Source: Flavobacteriaceae bacterium (GTDB taxonomy: Bacteria; Bacteroidota; Bacteroidia; Flavobacteriales; Flavobacteriaceae). Taken from it: a stretch of 64,000 nucleotides of DNA. Below the pieces are notes generated by a model. It was not told the origin of the DNA. It did no database searches and was given only the letters and a program-made list of their open reading frames with translations. Both the position numbers and the translations under genes were made by a program. The stretch lies in assembly GCA_020346245.1 (NCBI GenBank), contig CP070778.1, positions 2,931,763 through 2,995,762 on the forward strand, read 5' to 3'. Shown one piece after another: positions 36,929-46,033 of this stretch (positions are counted from its first letter, which is position 1; each line of letters starts with the position of its first letter).

Positions 36929-37339
36929 ATGTATCCTGAAGAATTAGTAAAACCAATGAGAGCAGATCTGGCTTCAGCCGGGTTTGAAGAATTATATTCA
37001 GCAGAGGCAGTTGAAAGTGCTATTAAGCAAGAAGGTACAACCTTGGTGGTTGTTAATTCTGTTTGTGGATGTGCTGCTGCAAATGCTAGACCAGCTGCTA
37101 AATTAAGTCTGGCAAATGGTAAAAAACCGGACCATCTTATCACTGTTTTTGCAGGGGTAGACACGGAAGCAGTAGACGCCGCAAGAAATCTCATGATTCC
37201 GTTTCCTCCATCATCCCCCAGCATGGCTTTGTTTAAAAATGGAGAATTGGTACATATGATTGAAAGACATCATATAGAAGGAAGACCTGCAGAATTAATT
37301 TCAGAGAATTTAATGCAAGCCTACGAGGAATTTTGTTAA
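36929..37339 (+). CDS. BrxA/BrxB family bacilliredoxin
   Basis: The protein, 136 residues from the ATG at 36929 (MYPEELVKPMRADL; an ATG at 36923 adds two), has the family CGC motif at Cys46 and Cys48 (VNSVCGCAAANARPA), a conserved segment SPSMALFKNGELVHMIERHHIEGR and a thioredoxin fold. Bacilliredoxins remove bacillithiol from mixed disulphides on proteins. Flavobacteria carry such proteins; a role in thiol redox repair is inferred. A canonical promoter lies just upstream and a terminator follows at 37455. Confidence 0.92.
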   Translation: MYPEELVKPMRADLASAGFEELYSAEAVESAIKQEGTTLVVVNSVCGCAAANARPAAKLSLANGKKPDHLITVFAGVDTEAVDAARNLMIPFPPSSPSMALFKNGELVHMIERHHIEGRPAELISENLMQAYEEFC

Positions 37340-37454
37340 CTTTTGTTGTAACAGTATGCTTTATTTCCCTGATATCTCTTAAATTTTCCAAACAGCTTAT
37401 TAACCTCTATTATTAAAACAACGTTTTTTAATTCGTATAAAAAATGGTAAAAAC

Positions 37455-37484
37455 CCGCTTCTATAGAAGTGGTTTTTTATTTTT
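37455..37484 (+). terminator. Rho-independent terminator whose T tract contains a -7 box
   Basis: CCGCTTC (37455-37461) pairs with GAAGTGG (37466-37472, one G-T pair) around a TATA loop, then TTTTTTATTTTT. The core CTTCTATAGAAG is a perfect palindrome. The T tract also contains TATTTTTG at 37478-37485. Confidence 0.75.
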
Positions 37485-37485
37485 G
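37478..37485 (+). promoter_or_regulatory. -7-like box of the acyltransferase gene
   Basis: TATTTTTG matches TAnnTTTG and ends four bases before the ATG at 37490. If active, the transcript would be leaderless or nearly so. Confidence 0.35.
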
Positions 37486-37489
37486 TGCC

Positions 37490-38224
37490 ATGCAAAAAAT
37501 ATTGGCGTATCCGCTTACGGTACTATATTTTATTTTTTTTGGGATAGTTCTGGTGGTCTTCCATCCTATTCAGTGGATCTGCTTTAATCTTTTTGGGTAT
37601 AATGCGCATAAAAAGAGTGTAAGTATCCTCAATTTAGCATTAATACGGTGTACGCATGTACTGGGAACCAGATATACTTTTACCAATCCCTATAGTATTC
37701 CTGCGAACAGACCACTAATTATAATAGCAAATCATCAAAGCATGAACGATATTCCCCCTATAATATGGTTTATGCGCAACCACCACCCCAAATTTGTTAG
37801 CAAAATTGAACTTGGAAAAGGAATTCCCAGTGTTTCATACAATCTTAGACATGGCGGATCTGTACTTATTGACAGAAAAGATGCGAAACAAGCCCTGATG
37901 GAAATATCCAAACTAGGCCAATATGTAGAGAAATTTAATAGAAGTGCAGTCATATTCCCGGAAGGAACCCGAAGCAGGACGGGACATCCAAAAAAATTCC
38001 AGACAACAGGCTTAAAAGTTCTTATGAAAAAAGCACCCTCGGCTTTGATAGTTCCAATTAGTATTAATAATTCCTGGAAAATGCTTCGTTACGGGAAATT
38101 TCCATATGGGATAGGGTCGCATTTAACCTTTAATGTTCATAAACCGATTGATAACAAGGGTAATCCGGAGGAATTAATTGAAAAAGCAGAACAAGCGATA
38201 ACTGATGGCGTAACTTCTTTTTAA
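37490..38224 (+). CDS. 1-acyl-sn-glycerol-3-phosphate acyltransferase
   Basis: The protein, 244 residues from ATG 37490, has an N-terminal hydrophobic helix, the PlsC acceptor motif NHQSMND near residue 80 (His and Asp of HX4D), the glycerol-phosphate motif PEGTRSR near residue 158 and a proline-rich downstream region (IVPISINN). It makes phosphatidate from lysophosphatidate at the inner membrane. The frame is open to 37469, but that would start inside the terminator stem. The stop overlaps the next gene's ATG (TAATG at 38224), so it is coupled to the HD phosphohydrolase. Confidence 0.9.
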   Translation: MQKILAYPLTVLYFIFFGIVLVVFHPIQWICFNLFGYNAHKKSVSILNLALIRCTHVLGTRYTFTNPYSIPANRPLIIIANHQSMNDIPPIIWFMRNHHPKFVSKIELGKGIPSVSYNLRHGGSVLIDRKDAKQALMEISKLGQYVEKFNRSAVIFPEGTRSRTGHPKKFQTTGLKVLMKKAPSALIVPISINNSWKMLRYGKFPYGIGSHLTFNVHKPIDNKGNPEELIEKAEQAITDGVTSF

Positions 38225-38883
38225 TGAACCAGAAAACAATTTTAAAAAATACCGAAATATTTGTCAAACAAAGGTTCAAAGGTGCAGAAGGGGGCCACGA
38301 TTGGTTTCATACGAAAAGGGTATTGGCGAATTCTATTCATATAGCCAAGAAAGAAAATGCCAATTTATTTGTAGTTCAGCTGGCCGCACTGTTGCATGAT
38401 ATTGCAGATTCAAAGTTCCATGATGGAGACGAAACCCTGGGCCCTAAGGTAGCAACTGAATTCTTGAAAGAACAAAAGGTAGATCAGGTATACAGGGAAC
38501 ACGTAGTTAAAATAATAGAATCCGTATCATTTAAGAACAGTCTGGCCCCTTTGGAAAATACCTTTAGCTCAATAGAAATGCAGATTGTACAGGATGCCGA
38601 CAGATTGGACGCTATTGGGGCAATAGGTATTGCCCGTGCGTTTAACTATGGGGGGTATAAAAACCGGGAACTTTATAATCCTAAGATTACTCCAAATATG
38701 AATATGAGCAAAGAGGAATACAAGAAGTCTAAAACCCCGACGATTAATCATTTTTACGAAAAATTGCTGCTCCTAAAGGAAAAAATGAACACTCCCACTG
38801 GTAAAAAGCTTGCGGAAAAACGTCATGAATTCATGCTCAGTTACCTTAACCAATTCTTCCAGGAATGGGAAGGCACAAAATAA
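38224..38883 (+). CDS. HD domain phosphohydrolase
   Basis: The 219-residue cytoplasmic protein has the HD-domain metal ligands: an early His (GHDWFHTKRV near residue 24), the His-Asp doublet (LLHDIAD near residue 59) and a later Asp (VQDADRLDAIG near residue 125). The family hydrolyses phosphate esters of nucleotides, and this subgroup resembles YedJ-type proteins. The substrate is unknown. It is translationally coupled to the upstream acyltransferase gene by a one-base overlap. Confidence 0.9.
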   Translation: MNQKTILKNTEIFVKQRFKGAEGGHDWFHTKRVLANSIHIAKKENANLFVVQLAALLHDIADSKFHDGDETLGPKVATEFLKEQKVDQVYREHVVKIIESVSFKNSLAPLENTFSSIEMQIVQDADRLDAIGAIGIARAFNYGGYKNRELYNPKITPNMNMSKEEYKKSKTPTINHFYEKLLLLKEKMNTPTGKKLAEKRHEFMLSYLNQFFQEWEGTK

Positions 38884-38981
38884 CCTGGTTTTAATTTATC
38901 CAAATTGGCTATCTTCATCACGGAATAATAATACATCCCTTTATTCGTATCTTAAATTGTTATTTCGAAATCAACTCCTAT

Positions 38982-40394
38982 ATGAAGAGAAGAATATTTG
39001 TCAAAAATTTAGCTACAACTTCTGCCGCTTTTTCAATTGTACCCAGCTTTGTTTTGGGTAAAAATCATGTACCGCCAAGCGATACATTATATGTCTCGGC
39101 TTTTGGTGTAGGAGGTCGTGGTGCAAGCGTTATGAGAGGTCTTGATATGACGAAGAAGGTAAAGTATGTTTCTTTATGCGACGTATATGATCGAAGAGCA
39201 GCGAGCAGATACATGAAAAATCCAAAAGTAAAACGATACAAGGACTTTAGAAAAGTTTTTGATAATCATTTAAATGAAATTGATGCCATAATGGTAGCAT
39301 CTCCAGATCATACACATGCAACTATTTCTTTGCCATTTATGCGTGAAAAAAAACATGCCTATGTAGAGAAACCATTAACCCATAATATTGCAGAAGCCCG
39401 CTTAATGACTAAAGTTGCACATGAAAATGGGGTTGTTACTCAAATGGGAAACCAGGGTGCCTCCAGCAATGGCAGCCGGGAGGCCAAAGAATGGATACAA
39501 TCTGGAATAATAGGGAAGGTTGAAAGGGTTGATTGCTGGACGAACAGACCCGTGTGGCCGCAAGGGGTTCCTGCACCTACTGAGGCAGATCCAATTCCCG
39601 AAGGGCTGGATTGGGATTTATGGTTGGGGCCGGCCGCAATGCGCGACTATAATGATTCCTATCTTCCTTTTAAATGGCGAGGTTGGTGGGATTTTGGAAC
39701 CGGAGCATTAGGTGATATGGGTTGTCATATCATGGAAACCCCTTTTGGAGTGTTAGACCTGGGCTATCCCACGGAAGCTGAAGCCAGTTGTACTACGAAT
39801 TGGATAGGAGACTTTATTGAAGCCGACTATAGTCAATCGTGTCCGGCTTCTTCAGTGGTGAGGCTTAAATTTAATACTGTCGAACATGGTGAAATTGCAT
39901 TAAACTGGTATGATGGCGGAATAATGCCCGATTTACCTGACGAATTAAAAGACGGTGAAAAAATTGGAGACACTGGTGGTGGTACTATTTTTTATGGCAC
40001 TAATGGTATTCTGATCTGTGACACCTATTCCAGAAATGCAAGACTTTTACCATCAGAAAGGATGCTGGATATTAAACCGCCTGAACCTTATTTGGATAGA
40101 ATCCCAGGGGATACCGGTGGTCATCAAAGTAATTGGGTTGACGCCTGTATGAAAGGCTTAAAGACTTCTTCTGGTTTTGAGCGTTCAGGACCTTTGACGG
40201 AAGCTGTATTAATGGGAAACCTTGCTATAAAATCATTTCAGTATAAAGAGCCTAATGTAAATGGCCGGGGCTTTACTTATCCCGGCAGAAGAAAAATACT
40301 TTGGGATGGAGAGAATATGAGAGTAACAAATTACGAAAAGGCAAATGAGTGGGTCCAGGGTACCTATCGAAAAGGATGGGAACTTAGTAAGTGA
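38982..40394 (+). CDS. Tat-exported Gfo/Idh/MocA family oxidoreductase
   Basis: The 470-residue protein begins with a twin-arginine signal (MKRRIFVKNLATTSAAFSIVPSFVLG). The NAD-binding domain follows with SAFGVGGRGASVMRG near residue 40 and the catalytic KP motif in YVEKPLTHN near residue 130. The C-terminal domain has the WWDFGTGALGDMGCHIMETPF segment typical of Bacteroidota Gfo/Idh/MocA proteins, some of which are NAD-dependent glycosidases (GH109-like). It should carry tightly bound NAD into the periplasm and act on a sugar or polyol; the substrate is not known. It is monocistronic as far as seen. Confidence 0.9.
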   Translation: MKRRIFVKNLATTSAAFSIVPSFVLGKNHVPPSDTLYVSAFGVGGRGASVMRGLDMTKKVKYVSLCDVYDRRAASRYMKNPKVKRYKDFRKVFDNHLNEIDAIMVASPDHTHATISLPFMREKKHAYVEKPLTHNIAEARLMTKVAHENGVVTQMGNQGASSNGSREAKEWIQSGIIGKVERVDCWTNRPVWPQGVPAPTEADPIPEGLDWDLWLGPAAMRDYNDSYLPFKWRGWWDFGTGALGDMGCHIMETPFGVLDLGYPTEAEASCTTNWIGDFIEADYSQSCPASSVVRLKFNTVEHGEIALNWYDGGIMPDLPDELKDGEKIGDTGGGTIFYGTNGILICDTYSRNARLLPSERMLDIKPPEPYLDRIPGDTGGHQSNWVDACMKGLKTSSGFERSGPLTEAVLMGNLAIKSFQYKEPNVNGRGFTYPGRRKILWDGENMRVTNYEKANEWVQGTYRKGWELSK

Positions 40395-40452
40395 TAAATT
40401 TATCAGCTGTTTTTAGGGCATTGAAGGTTATATCCGCTGCAAATAAATAGGG

Positions 40453-41529
40453 CTAATTGAATAGTTTCCATTGACCCTTTTTATATGGTTCGTATAAATC
40501 CCGATTTAATTTGGGAAATGATCTTCCTTCAAAATATTTCAATTTTGCCAATTTTGCCATATCCTGAATTTGTTTAGCTATTTGACCCTCACCTTTACCC
40601 CGCAATCCAAATCTGCTGTCATTTAATGTTCCTCCATGGCATGAGGCTATAAGGTTCAATACCTTTTCTGCCTTATCAGGCATAATCTTCCTGATCCAAT
40701 CTGTGAAAATAAGGCCAATAGCTCCATTCAATCGCACTATGGTATACGCAAAAGAAGAGGCTCCGTGATCAGCAGCCACCTTTGCCAAATTTATAATTTC
40801 ATGACTGTTTATTCCAGGGATAATAGGGGCCAGCATAGCATTAACAGGGATTTTGTTCTCGGCTAAAATGGCTATTGTTTTTAATCGTTTATTAATAGTT
40901 GTTGTCCTGGGCTCTAAAATCCTTCTGGTATTTTCGGAGAGTGAAGTAAGTGAGATATTTACCCCTACCAGGCCATGGGTATTCAATTCCTTTAACAGGT
41001 CAAGGTCCCTTAAGATCAATGCGTTTTTGGTGATAATCCCAACAGGATGGCGGTACCGTAAAAATACTTCCAGACATGCCCGTGTAATTTTAAATTCCTG
41101 CTCTGCCGGTTGATAACAATCTGTATTTCCAGAAAGCACAATAGTTTCTGCTTTCCATTTACCACTTTTTAGTTTGGATTCCAGAAGGGAAGCAGCATCT
41201 TTCTTTACTAAAATCTTTTGTTCAAAATCTAATCCTGCACTCAAACCCCAGAATTCATGAGTATTCCTGGCATAACAATATATACAACCGTGTTCACAAC
41301 CCTGATAAGGATTCATTGAATATTCCATCCCAACATCAGGACTGGTTACCTTATTTACAACTGTTTTGGGGAAAACAGCTAAGTATTCCGTTTTTCTCCT
41401 GGTGGTTTCTTCACCTTCCTTCTCGCAAAATTCAAGAAAATCCTGCTCTATTTCGTGTATGTGCTTAAGAAATTTGTTGGGCGTATTATGCTGTGCTCCC
41501 CTTCCCTTAATAAAATTGTTTTGCTTCAA
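40453..41529 (-). CDS. PA0069 family radical SAM protein
   Basis: The 358-residue protein has the radical SAM cluster motif Cys78-x3-Cys82-x2-Cys85 (GCEHGCIYCYAR), followed by the family's GNTDCYQPAEQEFKITR and VNISLTSLSENTRRILEPR. It belongs to the spore photoproduct lyase-like subgroup named for P. aeruginosa PA0069; its substrate is unknown. A -7 box TATATTTG lies just upstream of its start. It is downstream of, and on the same strand as, the 41577 gene with a gap of 47 bases. Confidence 0.93.
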   Translation of the reverse strand: MKQNNFIKGRGAQHNTPNKFLKHIHEIEQDFLEFCEKEGEETTRRKTEYLAVFPKTVVNKVTSPDVGMEYSMNPYQGCEHGCIYCYARNTHEFWGLSAGLDFEQKILVKKDAASLLESKLKSGKWKAETIVLSGNTDCYQPAEQEFKITRACLEVFLRYRHPVGIITKNALILRDLDLLKELNTHGLVGVNISLTSLSENTRRILEPRTTTINKRLKTIAILAENKIPVNAMLAPIIPGINSHEIINLAKVAADHGASSFAYTIVRLNGAIGLIFTDWIRKIMPDKAEKVLNLIASCHGGTLNDSRFGLRGKGEGQIAKQIQDMAKLAKLKYFEGRSFPKLNRDLYEPYKKGQWKLFN

Positions 41530-41544
41530 TAATTGGATTTATTC

Positions 41545-41552
41545 CAAATATA
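41545..41552 (-). promoter_or_regulatory. -7 promoter box of the radical SAM gene
   Basis: On the minus strand this reads TATATTTG, an exact match to TAnnTTTG, 16 bases before the ATG. It sits inside the palindrome ATTCCA-AATATA-TGGAAT (41541-41558). Confidence 0.45.
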
Positions 41553-41576
41553 TGGAATTTTTCCTATGTTAGCAAT

Positions 41577-43127
41577 TTAATTAATAGAGACATTCACTAA
41601 TTGTTTTTTGCTTCCTCTTTTAGCATAAAACAAAACTGCATTATCGTTAAAGTCCATTAATGGTTTGGATACCATAAGCGGTAGTCGGGCTTCTTTATCA
41701 TCGATGATTTTTTCATAACTCATTTTGCCATGTTTATCGAGTTGTATAACAAAAACATTTCTATTCCTGCTAAAGCCCTGTTTAAAAATTATACGCTCAT
41801 TATTAAGGAGTTGAGGATTCTCTGCAGAGCTGCTTATAAAAAAGTAGGTATTGTCGTTTTTGGTATAGGAGCAATAAGATGCGTAGGCGCCATCACCCTG
41901 TGTTACCTCAGATTTATTAATATTTCTGGCCCAAAGCATCTCACCTTTCAAATTGATCTTTGCACTCACAATGTCGTTATGATGAAAACGTTCCACTCTT
42001 AGTCTGCCTCCGCTGGAATTAGCCTGTATGCTCGATGTTACAAAATACTCTTCAGCATTGAAAAGTATTTCATCATCTTTAGTGAAGCTTACATTTTTAA
42101 ATACAAGATTTTTTACCTGCTCTGCGCCCTCCTTGCCAAACTTATCTGTCATAAACTGATTTGAAAAAGGGTTGTATTTCCTTATTTGGACTTCAAGCGT
42201 CATTGGGTCCAATTTAAAATATCCCAACCCATTATACCTGTTATCCTTCCTATCAGCATAAAACCCTACGCAAATCAAATCCCCTTTATGAAGAATAGGT
42301 TTTAGCGCTTCAGAGTATTTCCCCGGCCCGTCAAAGATTTGGGTACTGGCCCCTTGTTTTGTCAGCATTATGAGTTCATACTGAAATTTTCGCTCCAGTG
42401 CTGTAAATCTTTTTTTCTTAAAATATGCTTTTCCAATAATATATACCCGGTCCATATTTGTGGAAACTGCTATATTCTCAAAAGCATAATTCTTATCTTC
42501 TACTTCATTAGAAAAATCCTGTTCAAACATCTTTTTAAGCGATGCACTAAACACGTAAATATTATGTTTGTTTATTTTTCCCTTCTTGAAATGGGTGCTA
42601 ATTATAAAGGCATTTTTATCTTCACTGAACAGGGCCGTGGTAGTAAAACCAGATGAGAAATTTCTATTATAGTAGTTACGGTCATAGGGTTGCTTAACCT
42701 GATCTGACTTAATTGATAGCAGCTTCTCTATCGTAAAATTAAAATTCGAAATTGGACTCCGGTGTACTACATAATCATAGGACAGAGTTTCCAGATTATA
42801 ATCCAGAAACAATAAATATAATTGCCCATTTTTAATATAACCCTCTATAAAATCAAGCCCTTTTAGCTTATAATTATATTCAGAAACCAATTCAAGGTCT
42901 TTGTTATAATGCTCTATAAAATAACCCTTGGGTTTTAGGATCATTCCTGCATAATAAGATCTTACTAAAATAGTTCCGCCTTTCCCATCCTGGGAAATTG
43001 AAACTAAGTTGGAATATTTATATCTGTCGTCATACTTTTCTCCAAAATCATAGGAAATAGGCATTTTTTGCCCATAAATAAGGCTCGCAGTTAAAACTGC
43101 CAAAAAAACGAAAACACGAATTTTCAT
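41577..43127 (-). CDS. Secreted protein of unknown function
   Basis: The 516-residue protein has a signal peptide (MKIRVFVFLAVLTASLIYGQ) and a long beta-rich body with repeated strands ending in polar turns, as in a beta-propeller (for example IYVFSASLKKMFEQDF, LGYFKLDPMTLEVQIRKYN). No catalytic or family motif was recognised. It follows a crotonase gene by 24 bases and is probably in the same transcript. It could bind or monitor something in the periplasm, but this is only inference. Confidence 0.75.
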   Translation of the reverse strand: MKIRVFVFLAVLTASLIYGQKMPISYDFGEKYDDRYKYSNLVSISQDGKGGTILVRSYYAGMILKPKGYFIEHYNKDLELVSEYNYKLKGLDFIEGYIKNGQLYLLFLDYNLETLSYDYVVHRSPISNFNFTIEKLLSIKSDQVKQPYDRNYYNRNFSSGFTTTALFSEDKNAFIISTHFKKGKINKHNIYVFSASLKKMFEQDFSNEVEDKNYAFENIAVSTNMDRVYIIGKAYFKKKRFTALERKFQYELIMLTKQGASTQIFDGPGKYSEALKPILHKGDLICVGFYADRKDNRYNGLGYFKLDPMTLEVQIRKYNPFSNQFMTDKFGKEGAEQVKNLVFKNVSFTKDDEILFNAEEYFVTSSIQANSSGGRLRVERFHHNDIVSAKINLKGEMLWARNINKSEVTQGDGAYASYCSYTKNDNTYFFISSSAENPQLLNNERIIFKQGFSRNRNVFVIQLDKHGKMSYEKIIDDKEARLPLMVSKPLMDFNDNAVLFYAKRGSKKQLVNVSIN

Positions 43128-43151
43128 GATAAATAATGAATTTTAAGCTCA

Positions 43152-43934
43152 TCAGGTTCCCGGAAAATCTGCCTTTCTTTTTTCTAAAAAGGCAGAAGTG
43201 CCCTCTTTAAAATCGGCTGTTCCAAAACAACTTCCAAATGCATTTATTTCGGTTTCAAACCCTTTCGCATTATTCTTAAAACCCGCATTTATCGCTTTTA
43301 TTGCATAAGAAATTGCAACAGGTGAGTTATTCGTTATCTTACCAGCCATTTTTATGCAAAACGGTAATAGTTCTTCCTGAGTCACTACATAATTTACCAA
43401 ACCATAGGATAATGCTTTCTCCGCATTAATCATTCCGGCAGTCATGATAAGTTCCATGGCTCTGCCCTTTCCGATTAATTGGGGTAACCGCTGCGTGCCT
43501 CCATAACCGGGAATTACACCAAGAGATACTTCAGGAAGGCCCATTTGGGCATTATTAGCTGCGATCCTGAAATGACAAGACATTGCTAATTCCAGTCCGC
43601 CCCCAAGTGCAAATCCGTTGATAGCAGCAATGACCGGAGTAGCTAGGTTCTCTATAAGGTCAAAAAGAATTTTCTGTCCCTTTGCAGCAAGTTCTTTGCC
43701 TTCTTTTACAGAATAATTTGAAAATTCTGAGATATCCGCGCCGGCCACAAAAGCTTTTTCTCCGCTCCCTGTAAGTATTATGGCCCTTATTTTTTTATCC
43801 TTGTCGAGTGTCTTAAAAGCCTTACTCAAGTCTTTGATCGTTGCTCTGTTTAATGCATTTAATTTTTTTGGCCTGTTTATAATAACTGTAGCCAGGCTAT
43901 CATCAAGCTCAATGAGGACATTTTCAAAGTTCAT
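43152..43934 (-). CDS. Enoyl-CoA hydratase/crotonase family protein
   Basis: The 260-residue enzyme has the crotonase signatures: oxyanion-hole segments AFVAGADISEF and ALGGGLELA, and catalytic Glu115 and Glu135 (GLPEVSLGVIPGYGG), 20 residues apart as in enoyl-CoA hydratase. It hydrates trans-2-enoyl-CoA to 3-hydroxyacyl-CoA. No other beta-oxidation gene is adjacent. It lies between a sensor kinase gene (20-base gap) and the 41577 gene (24-base gap), so it appears to be part of a mixed operon. Confidence 0.93.
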   Translation of the reverse strand: MNFENVLIELDDSLATVIINRPKKLNALNRATIKDLSKAFKTLDKDKKIRAIILTGSGEKAFVAGADISEFSNYSVKEGKELAAKGQKILFDLIENLATPVIAAINGFALGGGLELAMSCHFRIAANNAQMGLPEVSLGVIPGYGGTQRLPQLIGKGRAMELIMTAGMINAEKALSYGLVNYVVTQEELLPFCIKMAGKITNNSPVAISYAIKAINAGFKNNAKGFETEINAFGSCFGTADFKEGTSAFLEKRKADFPGT

Positions 43935-43954
43935 AGGTCATAATTTTATTGATT

Positions 43955-45436
43955 TTATTCTACTTTTGGAAACAATACCGTAAATACGGTCCCTTTGCCG
44001 GGCTGTGAAGTAAAATTAATACTGCCGTTATAGGTTTCAACAATATTCTTTACCATGCCCAGGCCTAATCCCATCCCGCTGGATTTGGTGGTGAACTTCG
44101 GTTCAAATACCTTATCCTTAAATCCATCCTGAATTCCAATGCCATTGTCCGCTACGGATATTTTTACTTTATCTCCATGTGAAACTACAGAAACCAATAT
44201 TCTTGGCGATTCTACTTCCGGAACGGCTTGTATAGCATTCTTAACCAAATTTGTAATTACACGTATCAATTGAGTACGATCTAATTTGGCTATAATTTCC
44301 TCCTCATCTGCCATAAAATGAATGTACTTTTCATTAAAAATGTCCAAAGCCAGTTTAACAATTTTTACCACATTCAAATTTTCATTCTGTTGAGCCGGCA
44401 TTTCCGCAAAGCTTGAAAACGCCGAAGCAATGCTGCTCATTGTATCAATTTGCTGAATCAGAGTCCGGGAAAATTCCTTTACTTTGGTTTGTACATCGGG
44501 ATCGTCGGGATTAAATTTTCTTTCAAAACTTTGAACACTCAAGCGCATAGGTGTAAGCGGATTTTTGATTTCATGGGCTACCTGCTTTGCCATTTCACGC
44601 CAGGCCTGTTCCCTTTCACTGCGAGCGAGTTTGGCCGCACTAATTTCTAATTCATCAATCATCTCATTATATGAATCAATAAGTTTTCCTATTTCGTTTC
44701 CCGGATTTTCAATCAATATTTTTTCATTTCTTTTCGTAAGATCAGTTTGCGTAATCTTATCAGAAATAGTCTGCAAAGAACGGGTAATGTACTTGGAAAT
44801 AAAATACGCCAGAACAACAGCAATAAGCAACATAAAAAGATAGACCACAGAGAGACGCATCAGGAATTCCCTAAGCTCCATATCATTAAGGGTGTTATCC
44901 TCATAATATGGCAGATTTAATATACCAATTGGTTTAAATTTGTCGTCATTTATGTAGGTATACGAAGCCTGGTATTTATCGCCGGCAGCAGTATCCTCCA
45001 ATATGTATCGTTTGTTCACTGCATTTGATAACATTTCAATTATTTCCGAATCCAGGTGTAGTGATATGGAATCATTTCTGAATCTTGGTTTTGAACTCTT
45101 TATTAAATTCCCCTTGAGGTCGTAAATATTGAAATTAACGTTTTGGACATCAGCGATCCTGTAAATTTCATCTTTAAATATCAGGGCAAGATTTTCTGTA
45201 GTTACCGGATAAGTTGTTTCCTGTAGGGTATAGGCAATACTCTGTTTAATTTGTCCTTCCTTTCGCTCTAAACGAACCTGGTGATAATCTTTAGATTGCT
45301 CCCTATATTGGTAAATAGTGACCCCAGCTATTAATACCGATGCAATGAGCACCAGTAAAATCATAGTGACAAAAATTCGGGATCTAAGGGATAATTTTTT
45401 AAACAATGACTCCTGATTTGAGTTTAAAGATAGCAA
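43955..45436 (-). CDS. Sensor histidine kinase (NtrY-like), HAMP-containing
   Basis: The 493-residue protein has two transmembrane helices (about 21-42 and 193-215) bracketing a periplasmic domain, a HAMP linker (about 212-265) and a His_kinase core with His288 (AHEIKNPLTPM), N-box NLVKNAIQA, DNGIG and GMGLGLGMV. It resembles nitrogen-response NtrY kinases. There is no response regulator gene in the adjacent sequence, so the partner is encoded elsewhere. It lies in a minus-strand run between hemJ (45-base gap) and the crotonase gene. Confidence 0.92.
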   Translation of the reverse strand: MLSLNSNQESLFKKLSLRSRIFVTMILLVLIASVLIAGVTIYQYREQSKDYHQVRLERKEGQIKQSIAYTLQETTYPVTTENLALIFKDEIYRIADVQNVNFNIYDLKGNLIKSSKPRFRNDSISLHLDSEIIEMLSNAVNKRYILEDTAAGDKYQASYTYINDDKFKPIGILNLPYYEDNTLNDMELREFLMRLSVVYLFMLLIAVVLAYFISKYITRSLQTISDKITQTDLTKRNEKILIENPGNEIGKLIDSYNEMIDELEISAAKLARSEREQAWREMAKQVAHEIKNPLTPMRLSVQSFERKFNPDDPDVQTKVKEFSRTLIQQIDTMSSIASAFSSFAEMPAQQNENLNVVKIVKLALDIFNEKYIHFMADEEEIIAKLDRTQLIRVITNLVKNAIQAVPEVESPRILVSVVSHGDKVKISVADNGIGIQDGFKDKVFEPKFTTKSSGMGLGLGMVKNIVETYNGSINFTSQPGKGTVFTVLFPKVE

Positions 45437-45481
45437 TAATCAAGCCAAAGCAGCCATTGAAATAACCCAAATTAAACAGTG

Positions 45482-46033
45482 TTAAGCATTGGGGTTCCTT
45501 TCTCTAAACCTCTTATACAATCGTATCCCCAGCATAAGAAGAATGCCGAGGACGATAAGACCCAATACACCAAAAATCCAGTTGAAGGTGCCCTTCAATA
45601 TTACCAGAAATGTAACGGCAAACAGAATTACAGTGGCGCCTTCATTCCAAATTCGCATAAAATTGGAAGAATACTTTATTTCGTCGCGCTGTAACTGAAG
45701 ATAAATCATATGTGTTTTCATATGATAAACAATGAGCAATACTACGAATACCAATTTAATAAGCATCCAAGGCTGTTCTAACCAACCGGGTATTAACAGT
45801 AGCAACCAGATTGCAAAAACCGTACATAAAACCGCTGAAGGCCATGTAATTATATACCATAACCGCTTTGTCATTAGTTTAAGTTGGTTAGATAGTATTT
45901 CTTTATCAGGAGAAGGCTTGTCTGCTGCTTCAATATGGTAAATGAACAATCTTGGTATATAAAATAATCCCGCAAACCATGTCACTACAAAGATTAGATG
46001 CAGTGCTTTAATATAATTATAGTATTCTTCCAT
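45482..46033 (-). CDS. hemJ: Protoporphyrinogen IX oxidase HemJ (CopD-like)
   Basis: The 183-residue protein has four to five hydrophobic helices and opens with KALHLIFVVTWFAGLFYIPRLF-type sequence characteristic of HemJ, with His12 as a candidate haem ligand. It oxidises protoporphyrinogen IX to protoporphyrin IX, the step before ferrochelatase, which is also in this window at 60405. General annotation may call it CopD family. Its start overlaps the stop of the beta-propeller gene (TAATG at 46033), so it is coupled to it. Confidence 0.88.
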   Translation of the reverse strand: MEEYYNYIKALHLIFVVTWFAGLFYIPRLFIYHIEAADKPSPDKEILSNQLKLMTKRLWYIITWPSAVLCTVFAIWLLLLIPGWLEQPWMLIKLVFVVLLIVYHMKTHMIYLQLQRDEIKYSSNFMRIWNEGATVILFAVTFLVILKGTFNWIFGVLGLIVLGILLMLGIRLYKRFRERNPNA

